64,000 bases of DNA from Oscillospiraceae bacterium. Lineage in GTDB: Bacteria; Bacillota; Clostridia; Oscillospirales; Oscillospiraceae. Location of the stretch: assembly GCA_020025305.1 (NCBI GenBank), contig JAHHSG010000009.1, positions 1 through 64,000 on the forward strand. The letters run 5' to 3'. Every line of letters begins with the position of its first letter. The first letter of the stretch is position 1. This document shows positions 22,550-30,915 of this stretch, one piece after another. Both the position numbers and the translations under genes were made by a program. The notes beneath the pieces are model-generated. The model did not search any database. It worked only from the letters and a program-made list of their open reading frames with translations, and had not been told where the DNA came from.

Positions 22550-25500
22550 ATGCCGAGACACAGTGTTAAAAAACCGCTGACCGTATTTGTATCTGTGCTG
22601 GCTGTATTGGTACTGGGCGTGGTGGCCTATTTCCGCATGACACCGGATCTGCTGCCGAACATGAATTTTCCCTATGTCGTCATTGTCACCACCGACCCGG
22701 GGGCCAGTCCCGAAGCTGTGGAAGCGAAGATCACACGGCCCATGGAGCGCTCCATGGCCACCCTCAGTGAGATCAAATCCGTTACCTCCACCTCTAAAAA
22801 CAGTGTCTCGCTGGTCATGCTGGAATTTGAGGAACACGTGAACATGGACAGCGCCAGTCTGGACATTCAGCAAAAAATCAATATGCTCCAGAGCACATGG
22901 GATGACAACGTGGGCGTGCCCTACGTTTTGAAGATGAATCCTTCCATGCTGCCGGTGGAAGTTGTGGCCGTGGGCTATCAGGGGAAGGACATCCATGAAT
23001 TGTCCTCTTTTGCCGAGACAGTCCTTTCCGATCAGCTCTCCGGCATCAGCGGCGTGGCCAGTGTAGCGGTATCCGGCGTGGTGAGCAGCCAGCTCCACGT
23101 CCTTTTGAATGAAGAGAAGGTAGATGTCCTGTCCCAACGCTTGGAGGAAGCCATGACAGCACAGCTGGAAAAGGCGGAGCGTGATATTCATACCGCCCGC
23201 GGACAGATCCAGTCCGCCAAAGCCGCTATTCACGATGTACAAGAGAATGCCATTCAAGAGGCCACCAAAGATGCACTGCTGGCTGCAAAAGATACCCTCA
23301 GCACACTGCAAAAAGCGCGGGATCAGCTGCAGGCCAATCTCACGGAACTGGCAGATATTCAGGCGAAAAAAGTAGAACTGGATGCAAAAAACGCCCAGTT
23401 TCACTATGAGATGGAGCAGATAAAAAATGATTCCTCTCTGACAGAGGAACAAAAGGAGACCGCCGTCAACCAGATCAAGAATGATCCGGCATATTTACAG
23501 GTACAGTCTGATCTGGCAGCGCTGGAGCTGCGTCTGGCGGCTCTGAACACCTCCTGGGACGGGATGGCACAAACAGAGCAGCAGTGGCGAAACGAGCTTG
23601 CGGAAATTGTAAGAGAACTGGAAACTCTGGAGCAGGGGGGCTACAGTGAGCTGGCTGACAAGGTCGCCTCCGGTGCTATGACCGCCACAGACGCTGCCGC
23701 CATGCTGCTCTCCTCGGGAATCCAGCTGGATGCAACTCTGGCGCAGCTGGATCAGGCGCTGGCACAGCTGGAGGACTCTAAAGCAGGGCTTCTTCAGCAG
23801 GCCGATCTCTCCCGCGCCTTGAATATTCAGACGCTCACCACACTCCTGACGGCCCAAAATTTCTCCATGCCCGCCGGCTACATCCAAGAGGACGGCATCC
23901 GCTATATGGTGTCCGTAGGCGATTCCATTTCCTCGCAGGAGGACTTGGAGAATATGGTTCTCTTTGACTTCGGCTTGGAAGACGTAGACCCCATCCGCAT
24001 GAGCGATGTAGCCGATGTCTTTATCACCGACAATTCTGATGAAATCTACGCCAAGCTTAACGGCTCGGACAGCGTTATGGCAGCCTTTACCAAGCAGTCT
24101 ACCTACGCTACCGCAGAGGTTTCCAACAATATTAACGATCGGCTCAGCCAATTGGAAGCGGACTATCCCGGGCTCAGCTTCATCCCCATGATGGATCAGG
24201 GCATGTACATCTACATGATCGTTGACTCCATCTTCTCCAGTCTGGGATGGGGCATCCTCTTCTCGGTACTGATTCTCTTCCTCTTCCTGCGGGATCTGCG
24301 CCCCACCATCATTACCCTGTGCGCCATCCCTGTGAGCTTAATTTTCGCCGTAGTCCTGATGTATTTCTCCGGCGTCTCCATCAACATGATCTCCCTCAGC
24401 GGCCTTGCCGTATCGGTAGGTATGCTGGTGGATAACTCCGTGGTGGTCATCGAGAACATTTACCGGCTGCGCAGCAAAGGGGCCTCCGTTGTGCAGGCAG
24501 CCGTCTCCGGTGCCCAGCAGGTACTGGGTGCTATTACCGCCTCCACATTGACCACCGTGTGCGTCTTTTTGCCTATTGTCTTTTTGGAGGGGCTCACACG
24601 CCAGCTCTTCACCGATCTGGCGCTGACCATGACCTACGCCCTGTTGGCGAGCCTCATTGTGGCGCTGACACTGGTGCCCGCCATGGCCGCCGGGATGCTG
24701 AAAAAGGAAAAAGTCAGCAAGCCCAACCTTTTAAGCCGTGTCTATCCCCGCTACAAAAAGGCAGTGCTGTGGTCCTTGCACCACAAGATGGTTGTCTTGG
24801 GTCTTTCCGTGGTACTGCTGATCTCCTCTGTCGGCCTGACATTGCTGCGAGGGTTTGCCTTCATGCCTACCATGGACATGAACATGACCAATATTACCAT
24901 TACACCGCCGGAGGGCACCGACAAAGCTGCCGCCATGGAGCTGGCGGATGAAGTCTTGCAGCGGGCTGCCACCATTGCCCACGTGGAGACGGTGGGTGCT
25001 TCCATGAGCAATGCCGGGCCTATGGACGGTATGGGCGCTGCACCGGGAACGGTGGACGCCTATATGCTGCTTACCAAAGGGGAGTCCGGTCTGGCAGCCG
25101 GCAAGCAGCTGGAACAGCTGTGCACTGACCTTCCTTGCACCATTCGTTCCACTTCTCCTATGGACGGATTCAATGCTCTGGTGGGCAGCGGTATCAGCGT
25201 GCAGGTATACGGAGACGACATGACGCAGCTCCACACGGCGGCGCAGTCGCTGGCGAAAGCCATGGCGCAGGTGCCGGGCACAGCAGCGGTATCCGATGGT
25301 CTGGAACGCTCCGCTAAGGCCCTGCACATCTCTGTGGACCGCAACGCTGCCATGCGAAAGGGGATCACCGTAGCCCAAATCTATCTTCAGGTGGCCGATG
25401 CCCTCACGAACACCGCTTCCTCTGCCAACATGACACTGGACGGTGTCGATGTGAGCGTCTCCGTAGAGAGCCCGCTGGCCACACGCCCCACACGTCAAAC

Positions 25501-26365
25501 GCTGCTGGATCTGGAGATCACCCCACAGCCCAGTGCTGCCCCCGGCGGGGATATGGCATCTGCAGGCGGCGTGCCTCCCATGCCCGACAGCCATACGGCA
25601 GGCCCAGAGGCCTTTAAACTTTCGGACGTAGCCACCGTGGAGGAGACAGTGAGCCTCAGCACTATTCATCACGACGAGCAGCAGCGCTTTGTTACCGTCT
25701 CGGCTGCCATTGCCGAGGGCTACAACGTCACCCGTGTCACCGCCGACGTGAAAAAAACGCTCGACACCGTAGAACTGCCCGCCGGCGTCCGCATTGCCTA
25801 TGAGGGCGAAAATGAGGAGATTATGGATGCCATGCGTCAGCTGGTTCTCATGCTGGGACTGGGTATTTTGCTGGTGTATCTAGTGATGGTGGCCCAATTC
25901 CAGTCGCTCCGCTCTCCCTTTATCGTCATGTTCACTATCCCTCTGGCCTTTACCGGAGGCTTTCTGGCTCTGCTCCTCAGCGGCAAGGAATTAAGTGTGA
26001 TTTCTCTCGTGGGCTTTGTAATGCTGGTGGGTGTGATCGTCAACAACGGCATTGTATTGGTAGACTATATCAACCAGCTTCGTCTGGAAGGCATGGAGCG
26101 CCGGGAGGCCATTCTGGAGGCCGGCGTCACGCGCCTGCGCCCCATATTGATGACTTCTATCACCACCATCCTCGGCCTTGTTGTGATGGCTTTCAGCAAC
26201 TCTGTAGGCACTTCCTTAATGCAGCCGGTGGCCTTGGTCTCCATCGGCGGACTGCTGTATGCTACCGTGATGACACTTTTCGTGGTGCCCTGTATGTATG
26301 ATACGATTGCACGCAAGGATTTGCATCAGGTGGCAGAGGAAGAACTGGAAACCGTTTCTCTCTAA
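22550..26365 (+). CDS. RND-superfamily efflux transporter with coiled-coil insertion
   Basis: 1271 residues, about 240 longer than typical AcrB-like proteins. After the first membrane helix, porter-domain sequence (DLLPNMNFPYVVIVTTDPGASPEAVEAKITRPMER) leads to a long alpha-helical, Ala/Gln/Glu/Lys-rich insertion at about 195-440 that reads as a coiled-coil hairpin, before the usual transmembrane bundle. The RND signature GLAVSVGMLVDNSVVVIENIYR carries the proton-relay Asp, and the second half repeats it as GFVMLVGVIVNNGIVLVDYINQLR. Proton-driven export of drugs, lipids or surfactants is the family role. No membrane fusion protein or outer membrane channel gene lies nearby, as expected in a Gram-positive; the insertion may substitute for the adaptor. 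AAGGAG precedes the ATG. Confidence 0.93.
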   Translation: MPRHSVKKPLTVFVSVLAVLVLGVVAYFRMTPDLLPNMNFPYVVIVTTDPGASPEAVEAKITRPMERSMATLSEIKSVTSTSKNSVSLVMLEFEEHVNMDSASLDIQQKINMLQSTWDDNVGVPYVLKMNPSMLPVEVVAVGYQGKDIHELSSFAETVLSDQLSGISGVASVAVSGVVSSQLHVLLNEEKVDVLSQRLEEAMTAQLEKAERDIHTARGQIQSAKAAIHDVQENAIQEATKDALLAAKDTLSTLQKARDQLQANLTELADIQAKKVELDAKNAQFHYEMEQIKNDSSLTEEQKETAVNQIKNDPAYLQVQSDLAALELRLAALNTSWDGMAQTEQQWRNELAEIVRELETLEQGGYSELADKVASGAMTATDAAAMLLSSGIQLDATLAQLDQALAQLEDSKAGLLQQADLSRALNIQTLTTLLTAQNFSMPAGYIQEDGIRYMVSVGDSISSQEDLENMVLFDFGLEDVDPIRMSDVADVFITDNSDEIYAKLNGSDSVMAAFTKQSTYATAEVSNNINDRLSQLEADYPGLSFIPMMDQGMYIYMIVDSIFSSLGWGILFSVLILFLFLRDLRPTIITLCAIPVSLIFAVVLMYFSGVSINMISLSGLAVSVGMLVDNSVVVIENIYRLRSKGASVVQAAVSGAQQVLGAITASTLTTVCVFLPIVFLEGLTRQLFTDLALTMTYALLASLIVALTLVPAMAAGMLKKEKVSKPNLLSRVYPRYKKAVLWSLHHKMVVLGLSVVLLISSVGLTLLRGFAFMPTMDMNMTNITITPPEGTDKAAAMELADEVLQRAATIAHVETVGASMSNAGPMDGMGAAPGTVDAYMLLTKGESGLAAGKQLEQLCTDLPCTIRSTSPMDGFNALVGSGISVQVYGDDMTQLHTAAQSLAKAMAQVPGTAAVSDGLERSAKALHISVDRNAAMRKGITVAQIYLQVADALTNTASSANMTLDGVDVSVSVESPLATRPTRQTLLDLEITPQPSAAPGGDMASAGGVPPMPDSHTAGPEAFKLSDVATVEETVSLSTIHHDEQQRFVTVSAAIAEGYNVTRVTADVKKTLDTVELPAGVRIAYEGENEEIMDAMRQLVLMLGLGILLVYLVMVAQFQSLRSPFIVMFTIPLAFTGGFLALLLSGKELSVISLVGFVMLVGVIVNNGIVLVDYINQLRLEGMERREAILEAGVTRLRPILMTSITTILGLVVMAFSNSVGTSLMQPVALVSIGGLLYATVMTLFVVPCMYDTIARKDLHQVAEEELETVSL

Positions 26366-26382
26366 TGCCTGAGAAACCAGAA

Positions 26383-26418
26383 ACAAAAATGGAGCGTATC
26401 AAATTTGATACGCTCCAT
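26383..26418 (-). terminator. Terminator of hpf
   Basis: A perfect palindromic stem (GGAGCGTATCAAA / TTTGATACGCTCC) has its T-run on the minus strand, so it mainly serves hpf; the stem may also slow plus-strand read-through from the RND gene. Confidence 0.75.
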
Positions 26419-26463
26419 TGCTGTTGAATGAACACGGTCCGTTGGCTTTCTGCGGATATAGGA

Positions 26464-27003
26464 TTACTCGGTCTCGATGAGGCCATAGCCTCCATTGTTG
26501 CGTCGATAGACCACATCTACCTCGCCACTGTCCACACTGCGAAACACATAGAAAGCATGCCCCAGCAGATCCATCTGCAAGATGGCCTCCTCGGTGGTCA
26601 TGGGTTTGACAGAGAAACGCTTCGTGCGCACCAATTCCGGCTCTGTCTCCTCTTCCTCCAGATCCTCCGCCGGCAGCTCCTCCAAATTGACTGCACCGGG
26701 ACGCAGGTTCTTGGCAAGGCGTGTCTTGTTTCTGCGGATTTTTCTCTCGATGATGGAAGCGGCAGCATCAATGGCACTGCGCATATCCCCCTCGGCAGAT
26801 TCCTCCTGTGCGCGGAACAGCGTTCCTCCGGCACTGCGAATGGTCAGTTCCACCACGCAGCGATTCTTCTTCTCCACGGCGAAGGTCACAAATGCTTCAA
26901 CATCCTCCGGGAAATACCGAGCCAATTTACTGATTTTCTTCTCGGCATACTCTTTTACAGAGTTGTTGAGAGTGATTTTCTTACAAGTAAATGTGAACTT
27001 CAT
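26464..27003 (-). CDS. hpf: Ribosome hibernation promoting factor, long form
   Basis: 179 residues, the long form. The N-terminal domain (about 1-100) has the S30AE/YfiA fold sequence (VKEYAEKKISKLARYFPE, the DMRSAIDAAASIIERKIRRNKTR helix) that binds the 30S decoding region. After an acidic linker, the C-terminal dimerisation domain (about 122-177) contains VRTKRFSVKPMTTEEAILQMDLLGHAFYVFR. It joins ribosomes into inactive 100S dimers in stationary phase. AAAGGAG precedes the ATG. Monocistronic with its own terminator. Confidence 0.97.
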   Translation of the reverse strand: MKFTFTCKKITLNNSVKEYAEKKISKLARYFPEDVEAFVTFAVEKKNRCVVELTIRSAGGTLFRAQEESAEGDMRSAIDAAASIIERKIRRNKTRLAKNLRPGAVNLEELPAEDLEEEETEPELVRTKRFSVKPMTTEEAILQMDLLGHAFYVFRSVDSGEVDVVYRRNNGGYGLIETE

Positions 27004-27077
27004 ATTGTGTGCTCCTTTCTGAATGTTGCATCCTCACAGTAAGGGTCAGGGAGGAATTTCCTCTTATCCTTGTTGAT

Positions 27078-27106
27078 ATTATAGCAGATAGGCAAAGTCT
27101 TGAAAA
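27078..27106 (-). promoter_or_regulatory. Putative promoter of hpf
   Basis: On the minus strand TTTTCA (27106-27101), 17 nt, TATAAT (27083-27078), about 75 nt before the hpf start. Confidence 0.5.
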
Positions 27107-27207
27107 GTATTCTCCGTTATTTTTGGTCATAATTAACAAATATTTTATATTTTCAAGCCATTCGACTTGATCTCCCATCTTTCTGCTTTTTATGCCAAAA
27201 CCTCTTA

Positions 27208-27305
27208 TTTACAAAAGGAACACAGTGGTCTATGATCATATATGGAAGCTTTCCAATATCCCACCCGCTTGGGCCGCTCTGCTTGCAGAGCGGCTCCTTT
27301 TTTAT
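27208..27305 (+). ncRNA. Candidate small RNA unit or leader: promoter followed closely by a strong terminator
   Basis: TTTACA (27208-27213), 17 nt, TATGAT (27231-27236) make a good promoter. About 35 nt downstream a 10-bp perfect hairpin (GCCGCTCTGC / GCAGAGCGGC, 27273-27294) runs into TCCTTTTTTATT. The predicted transcript is about 60 nt with a small GGAA/TTCC hairpin at the start. No reading frame with a ribosome binding site lies in it. It could be a small RNA, or an attenuated leader of the radical SAM operon that starts at 27396. No Rfam family was recognised. Confidence 0.45.
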
Positions 27306-27395
27306 TGTTTTTCACATAGCCGCTTTGCTCTCTTGCCATTTTCCCCCGATATTGTTATACTGATAGCAAATTCCTGATGATTCCGGGAGGCATCT

Positions 27396-28784
27396 ATGAA
27401 AAAAATCACACGGCGTGAACAGCGCTTTGCCCAAGAACATCTGCGCTGCGTACGTCATATTACTCTCGATCCACACGGCCCCGGCGTGGTTCGCATTCAC
27501 ATGATCCCGCCTCGCCCACAGAACCCGCAGGAGCCTTTTTTACTCCTGCTAAATGGGGCACAGCTCATCCCGCTGAACCTATCTTGGGCTGTGCTGCTTT
27601 CCTGCTTTATGGATCAACTGGAGCTATACAGCGGTAAAGAGATCGGTGAAGAAAACTGGGCCAAGCTGGCAGAAAACGCCGTACAGGCCACTGCCCGTGT
27701 CTATCCCTTAACCTCCCGTAAGCGCCTGCGCTCGGATCTGGCAGTCATGCTGGACTCTCTTTTGGCTATGGCGCGCGGTGAGGAGCCTGAGGCCGAGGTA
27801 GCGCTCCTCTCTCTGGGGGAGTACGCCCCCTATATGACCGCTCCCCATCGTATGGATCTCATGGTCAGCGCCATGTCGCAAAACGGCGCATGGCACTGCA
27901 ACCAGCGCTGTATCCACTGCTACGCTGCCGGTCAGCCCCTCAGCGAGGTGCAGGAACTGTCCACGGAGCAGTGGAAAACCGTGCTTGAGAAATTGCAGCA
28001 GGCCAACATCCCGCAAGTCACCTTTACCGGCGGTGAGCCCACACTGCGCTCCGATCTCCCCGAATTGGTGGAGGCAGCATCATGGTTTGTCACTCGGCTC
28101 AACACCAATGGCCGCCTACTGACGCCACAGCTCTCCCGGCAGCTCTACGAGGCCAGCCTTGACAGTGTGCAAGTGACCCTCTATGCATCCGACGCCGCTG
28201 CTCACAACACGCTGGTCGGCGCTCCCGGCTTTGAAGATACGGTGCAGGGCATCCGCAACGCGGTGGAGGCCGGCTTGATTGTCTCCGTCAACACACCCCT
28301 TTGTTCTCTCAACCCCCATTATGCCCAAACGCTGCGCTTTGCCCACTCCTTGGGCGTGCGCTACGCCACCTGTTCTGGGCTGATCCCCTCCGGGGATGCG
28401 CTGGGCAGCGAAAGCCGCGCCACACGCCTGTCCCACGAGGAGCTTCTGGGTATTCTCCGGGAGGCTGTCGCCGTGGCGGAGGAGCTGGGCATGGAACTGG
28501 ACTTCACCAGTCCCGGCTGGCTCAGTGAGGAGGAGCTTCACTCTATGGGTCTTCATCTGGTGCCCAGCTGCGGTGCCTGCCTTTCCAACATGGCCATCGC
28601 CCCCGACGGCGATGTTGTCCCCTGCCAAAGCTGGCTGGGCGGCGTGACGCTGGGCAACATCCTCACCGACGACTGGAGCACTATCTGGGACGAGGCGCAT
28701 TGCCGTGCTATCCGGGAAAAGAGTGCCCGCATGGAACATATCTGTCAGCTGCACAGCGGCAACACAGGAGGAGGTGTACAATGA
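27396..28784 (+). CDS. Radical SAM enzyme with SPASM-like C-terminus
   Basis: 462 residues. An N-terminal region (1-155) without iron-sulfur motifs may include a peptide-recognition unit; its identity was not recognised. The radical SAM core (about 160-370) has CNQRCIHCYA with Cys 168, 172 and 175 for the [4Fe-4S] cluster and TFTGGEPTL for SAM binding. The C-terminus has the SPASM pattern CGACLSNMAIAPDGDVVPC (Cys 392, 395, 410) and GNILTDDWSTIW, with further Cys at 436 and 450 for auxiliary clusters. SPASM enzymes usually modify peptides or proteins. Its stop overlaps (ATGA) the start of a membrane protein ending in Cys-Ala repeats, the likely substrate. GGAGG-type site (CGGGAGG) precedes the ATG. 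Confidence 0.88.
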   Translation: MKKITRREQRFAQEHLRCVRHITLDPHGPGVVRIHMIPPRPQNPQEPFLLLLNGAQLIPLNLSWAVLLSCFMDQLELYSGKEIGEENWAKLAENAVQATARVYPLTSRKRLRSDLAVMLDSLLAMARGEEPEAEVALLSLGEYAPYMTAPHRMDLMVSAMSQNGAWHCNQRCIHCYAAGQPLSEVQELSTEQWKTVLEKLQQANIPQVTFTGGEPTLRSDLPELVEAASWFVTRLNTNGRLLTPQLSRQLYEASLDSVQVTLYASDAAAHNTLVGAPGFEDTVQGIRNAVEAGLIVSVNTPLCSLNPHYAQTLRFAHSLGVRYATCSGLIPSGDALGSESRATRLSHEELLGILREAVAVAEELGMELDFTSPGWLSEEELHSMGLHLVPSCGACLSNMAIAPDGDVVPCQSWLGGVTLGNILTDDWSTIWDEAHCRAIREKSARMEHICQLHSGNTGGGVQ

Positions 28785-29875
28785 AAAAGCGTTTTTCTGC
28801 TCTGGCTGCCGCTTTGGTAATGGCAGTGCTGCTGGTACTGCCCTTTAGTGTTGATACGGCGGAGGCCGCGGATCTGGACTACATCCGCAGCTATGATGTC
28901 ACTGTGGCCCCGATGGAGACGGACGGCAGACTGTACATAGAGGTTCATCTTGTCTGGGAAGTACTGGACGAAGGCCCGGTAAGCTGGGTGCAGGTAGGCA
29001 TTCCCAACGGCAGCATCCGCCGCACAGAGGCACTCAGCGACAACATCGCCGATCTGAGCTTTGACAACAGCTACATGCGGGTGGATTTTGACCGGGGCTA
29101 CGACGACGGCGAGATCATTGATTTCCGCTATGCCTGGGAACAGGAGTATATGTACACGCTGAACGAAGGTGAAGTCTCCTATGACTACACCCCCGGCTGG
29201 TTCGATGAGGCGGAGATTGGCAGCATGTCTGTCACATGGGTGCACAATCCTGCACTGCCCGCCCCCCAAATGGTCTTTTCCAGCAGCGCTGACGTGACAG
29301 AGATTCCAACGGACGTGGGTGTGCGCTATGAGGCCTCCAACCTCTCCCATGGGGAGAAGATCAATGTGGGCGCCTACTATGAAAGCTGGCCCACCGAGCT
29401 TTTCTGGGAGAACAGCAGCGAAAATTTGCCCAGTGACTACGAGGACAATTCTTCAGACAGCTTCGGTTTCATTTTGCTCTCTCCCCTCACTCGTCTCATT
29501 GTCACACTGTTGATTATCTTTATCATCACTCGAGTTATATCTGCCTCTCGCAGCTACCGCGGCGGGTTCGGTACGCGGTACGTCTTTGTCCACGGTCTGT
29601 GGTATCCCGCCGGCCGGGATGGTAAGCCCCGCCCCGGCAGTGTAGGTACACGCACCAAGCCCAAACCGACCAGCAGCGGATTTGGCGGCGGCAAACGCGG
29701 CGGCGGATTTGGCGGCAGTGGGTTTGGCGGCGGCAGTCACTGTGCCTGCGCCTCCAGCTGCGCCTGTGCCTGCGCCTGTGCCTGCGCCGGGGGCGGACGA
29801 GCCGGCTGCAGCGCCAAAAATCTCTATGGTGCCGTGCAGCTGTCCAAGAAATTAACCGAAGAATTAAAGAAGTAA
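28781..29875 (+). CDS. Membrane protein with C-terminal Gly-rich and Cys-Ala repeat tail, likely radical SAM target
   Basis: 364 residues from ATG 28781 (GGAGG seven nt upstream, start overlapping the radical SAM stop). A signal peptide (1-29) leads to an extracytoplasmic beta-rich domain (about 31-225) resembling DUF2207-type sequences, then a membrane helix (about 236-254) that puts the C-terminus in the cytoplasm. The tail (about 259-364) is Gly/Lys/Arg-rich (FGGGKRGGGFGGSGFGGGS) and then carries seven Cys in 15 residues (321-335) as Cys-Ala repeats, GGGRAG, an eighth Cys at 343 and a helical end. The repeat is built of TGCGCC/TGTGCC units. A cytoplasmic Cys-rich tail is accessible to the coupled radical SAM enzyme for thioether formation, or could bind metal. 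Function unknown. Confidence 0.8.
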   Translation: MKKRFSALAAALVMAVLLVLPFSVDTAEAADLDYIRSYDVTVAPMETDGRLYIEVHLVWEVLDEGPVSWVQVGIPNGSIRRTEALSDNIADLSFDNSYMRVDFDRGYDDGEIIDFRYAWEQEYMYTLNEGEVSYDYTPGWFDEAEIGSMSVTWVHNPALPAPQMVFSSSADVTEIPTDVGVRYEASNLSHGEKINVGAYYESWPTELFWENSSENLPSDYEDNSSDSFGFILLSPLTRLIVTLLIIFIITRVISASRSYRGGFGTRYVFVHGLWYPAGRDGKPRPGSVGTRTKPKPTSSGFGGGKRGGGFGGSGFGGGSHCACASSCACACACACAGGGRAGCSAKNLYGAVQLSKKLTEELKK

Positions 29876-29880
29876 CTTTC

Positions 29881-29916
29881 CCCCCTGGAAGCAAACGCTT
29901 CCGGGGGCTTTTTTTG
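29881..29916 (+). terminator. Terminator of the radical SAM/Cys-Ala operon
   Basis: CCCCCTGGAAGC / GCTTCCGGGGG stem with AAAC loop followed by seven T. Confidence 0.85.
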
Positions 29917-30021
29917 CTGCCGTTTCTCATCCTTTCGATCTGCTCTTTTTATTTTCCTCATTTTATGATATGCTAATAGATATTTGTCTGCCGAGCGTCG
30001 GCAAAAGAGGAGCGAGTCATT

Positions 30022-30915
30022 TTGAGTTTTATGGAAAAGCAACCCCGGAAATGGGGGGATCGGTCAGACGCCGTCTGGGTAAAGGATGCCCCCGGATTGA
30101 ATGTCGTCATGGCCAATCTCTACCCCAACCGCACCGACTGCGAGGTATATCTTCATCAAGAGATCGATGTCACCGAGCTTTTAAAATTTATTGAGGCCAA
30201 AAATGGGCCCGAGGCCCCTTTTAAGACCACCCTTTTTCACTGCTTCGTGGCTATGTTCGCCCGTGTCATCAACGAGCGCCCCTATCTCAACCGCTTTGTA
30301 CAGGGGCGCCGCATCTATCAGCGTGACGAAATCAGCATCAGTTTCGTGGCGAAACGCCGCTTTGCCGACCACAGTGAGGAGGCCCTCATGCAGTACGTGG
30401 CAAAAGGCTCGCACACGCTATCCGACGTCAGCCGCTGCATTGTGGGAGATGTCCGAGAAATGCGGCACAGGTCCCAGGCGCAGGGCATTGATGAGGTGAT
30501 CAACAAATTTGCCAAAATGCCCCGGCCTTTGCTGATGCTGGCCATCCGCGTTGTCCGCTGGCTGGACTTCTGGGGTAAGCTGCCCCGTGTCCTGTGGGAA
30601 GGCGACTCTAACCGTGCCTCAATGCTTTTGAGTAATTTAGGCAGTATTCGCTGCCCCGCAGTATACCACCACCTGAACAACTACGGCACCAATTCGGTGA
30701 TGATAACCATCGGAGCGATCCACAAAATGCCCACCATCGCAGAGGATGGCTCTGTTGTTGTCCGGGATTTTGTGGACATCGGCGCCACGCTGGACGAGCG
30801 TATTGCGGATGGTTTCTATTTTGCCCGATCGTTGAAGCTGATCCAGCACATCTGCTACCACCCGCAGCTTCTCGATCAGCCTTTAGAGGAGGACAGTCAT
30901 TATGAATTTGTTTGA
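30022..30915 (+). CDS. Stand-alone E2-like (2-oxoacid dehydrogenase/CAT superfamily) acyltransferase homologue
   Basis: 297 residues if started at TTG 30022, which has GGAG 9 nt upstream; ATG 30031 lacks a spaced site. It resembles only the catalytic domain of dihydrolipoyl acyltransferases: no lipoyl or E1-binding domain is present. The N-terminal CEVYLHQEIDVTELLKFI and the FHCFVAMFARVINERPYLNRFV helix match the fold. At the usual catalytic motif (DHRxxDG) it reads DERIADG, so the general-base His is replaced by Glu. It overlaps the following acyl-CoA ligase gene by 14 nt, which suggests transfer of the activated acyl group to an unknown acceptor. A dehydrogenase role is unlikely because no E1 or E3 gene is near. 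Confidence 0.78.
   Translation: MSFMEKQPRKWGDRSDAVWVKDAPGLNVVMANLYPNRTDCEVYLHQEIDVTELLKFIEAKNGPEAPFKTTLFHCFVAMFARVINERPYLNRFVQGRRIYQRDEISISFVAKRRFADHSEEALMQYVAKGSHTLSDVSRCIVGDVREMRHRSQAQGIDEVINKFAKMPRPLLMLAIRVVRWLDFWGKLPRVLWEGDSNRASMLLSNLGSIRCPAVYHHLNNYGTNSVMITIGAIHKMPTIAEDGSVVVRDFVDIGATLDERIADGFYFARSLKLIQHICYHPQLLDQPLEEDSHYEFV

Noticed and set aside
29730..29800. CRISPR-like or satellite repeat in the TGCGCC/TGTGCC stretch
   Set aside because: The short repeats are codons of the Cys-Ala tail in an intact reading frame, with no spacers.
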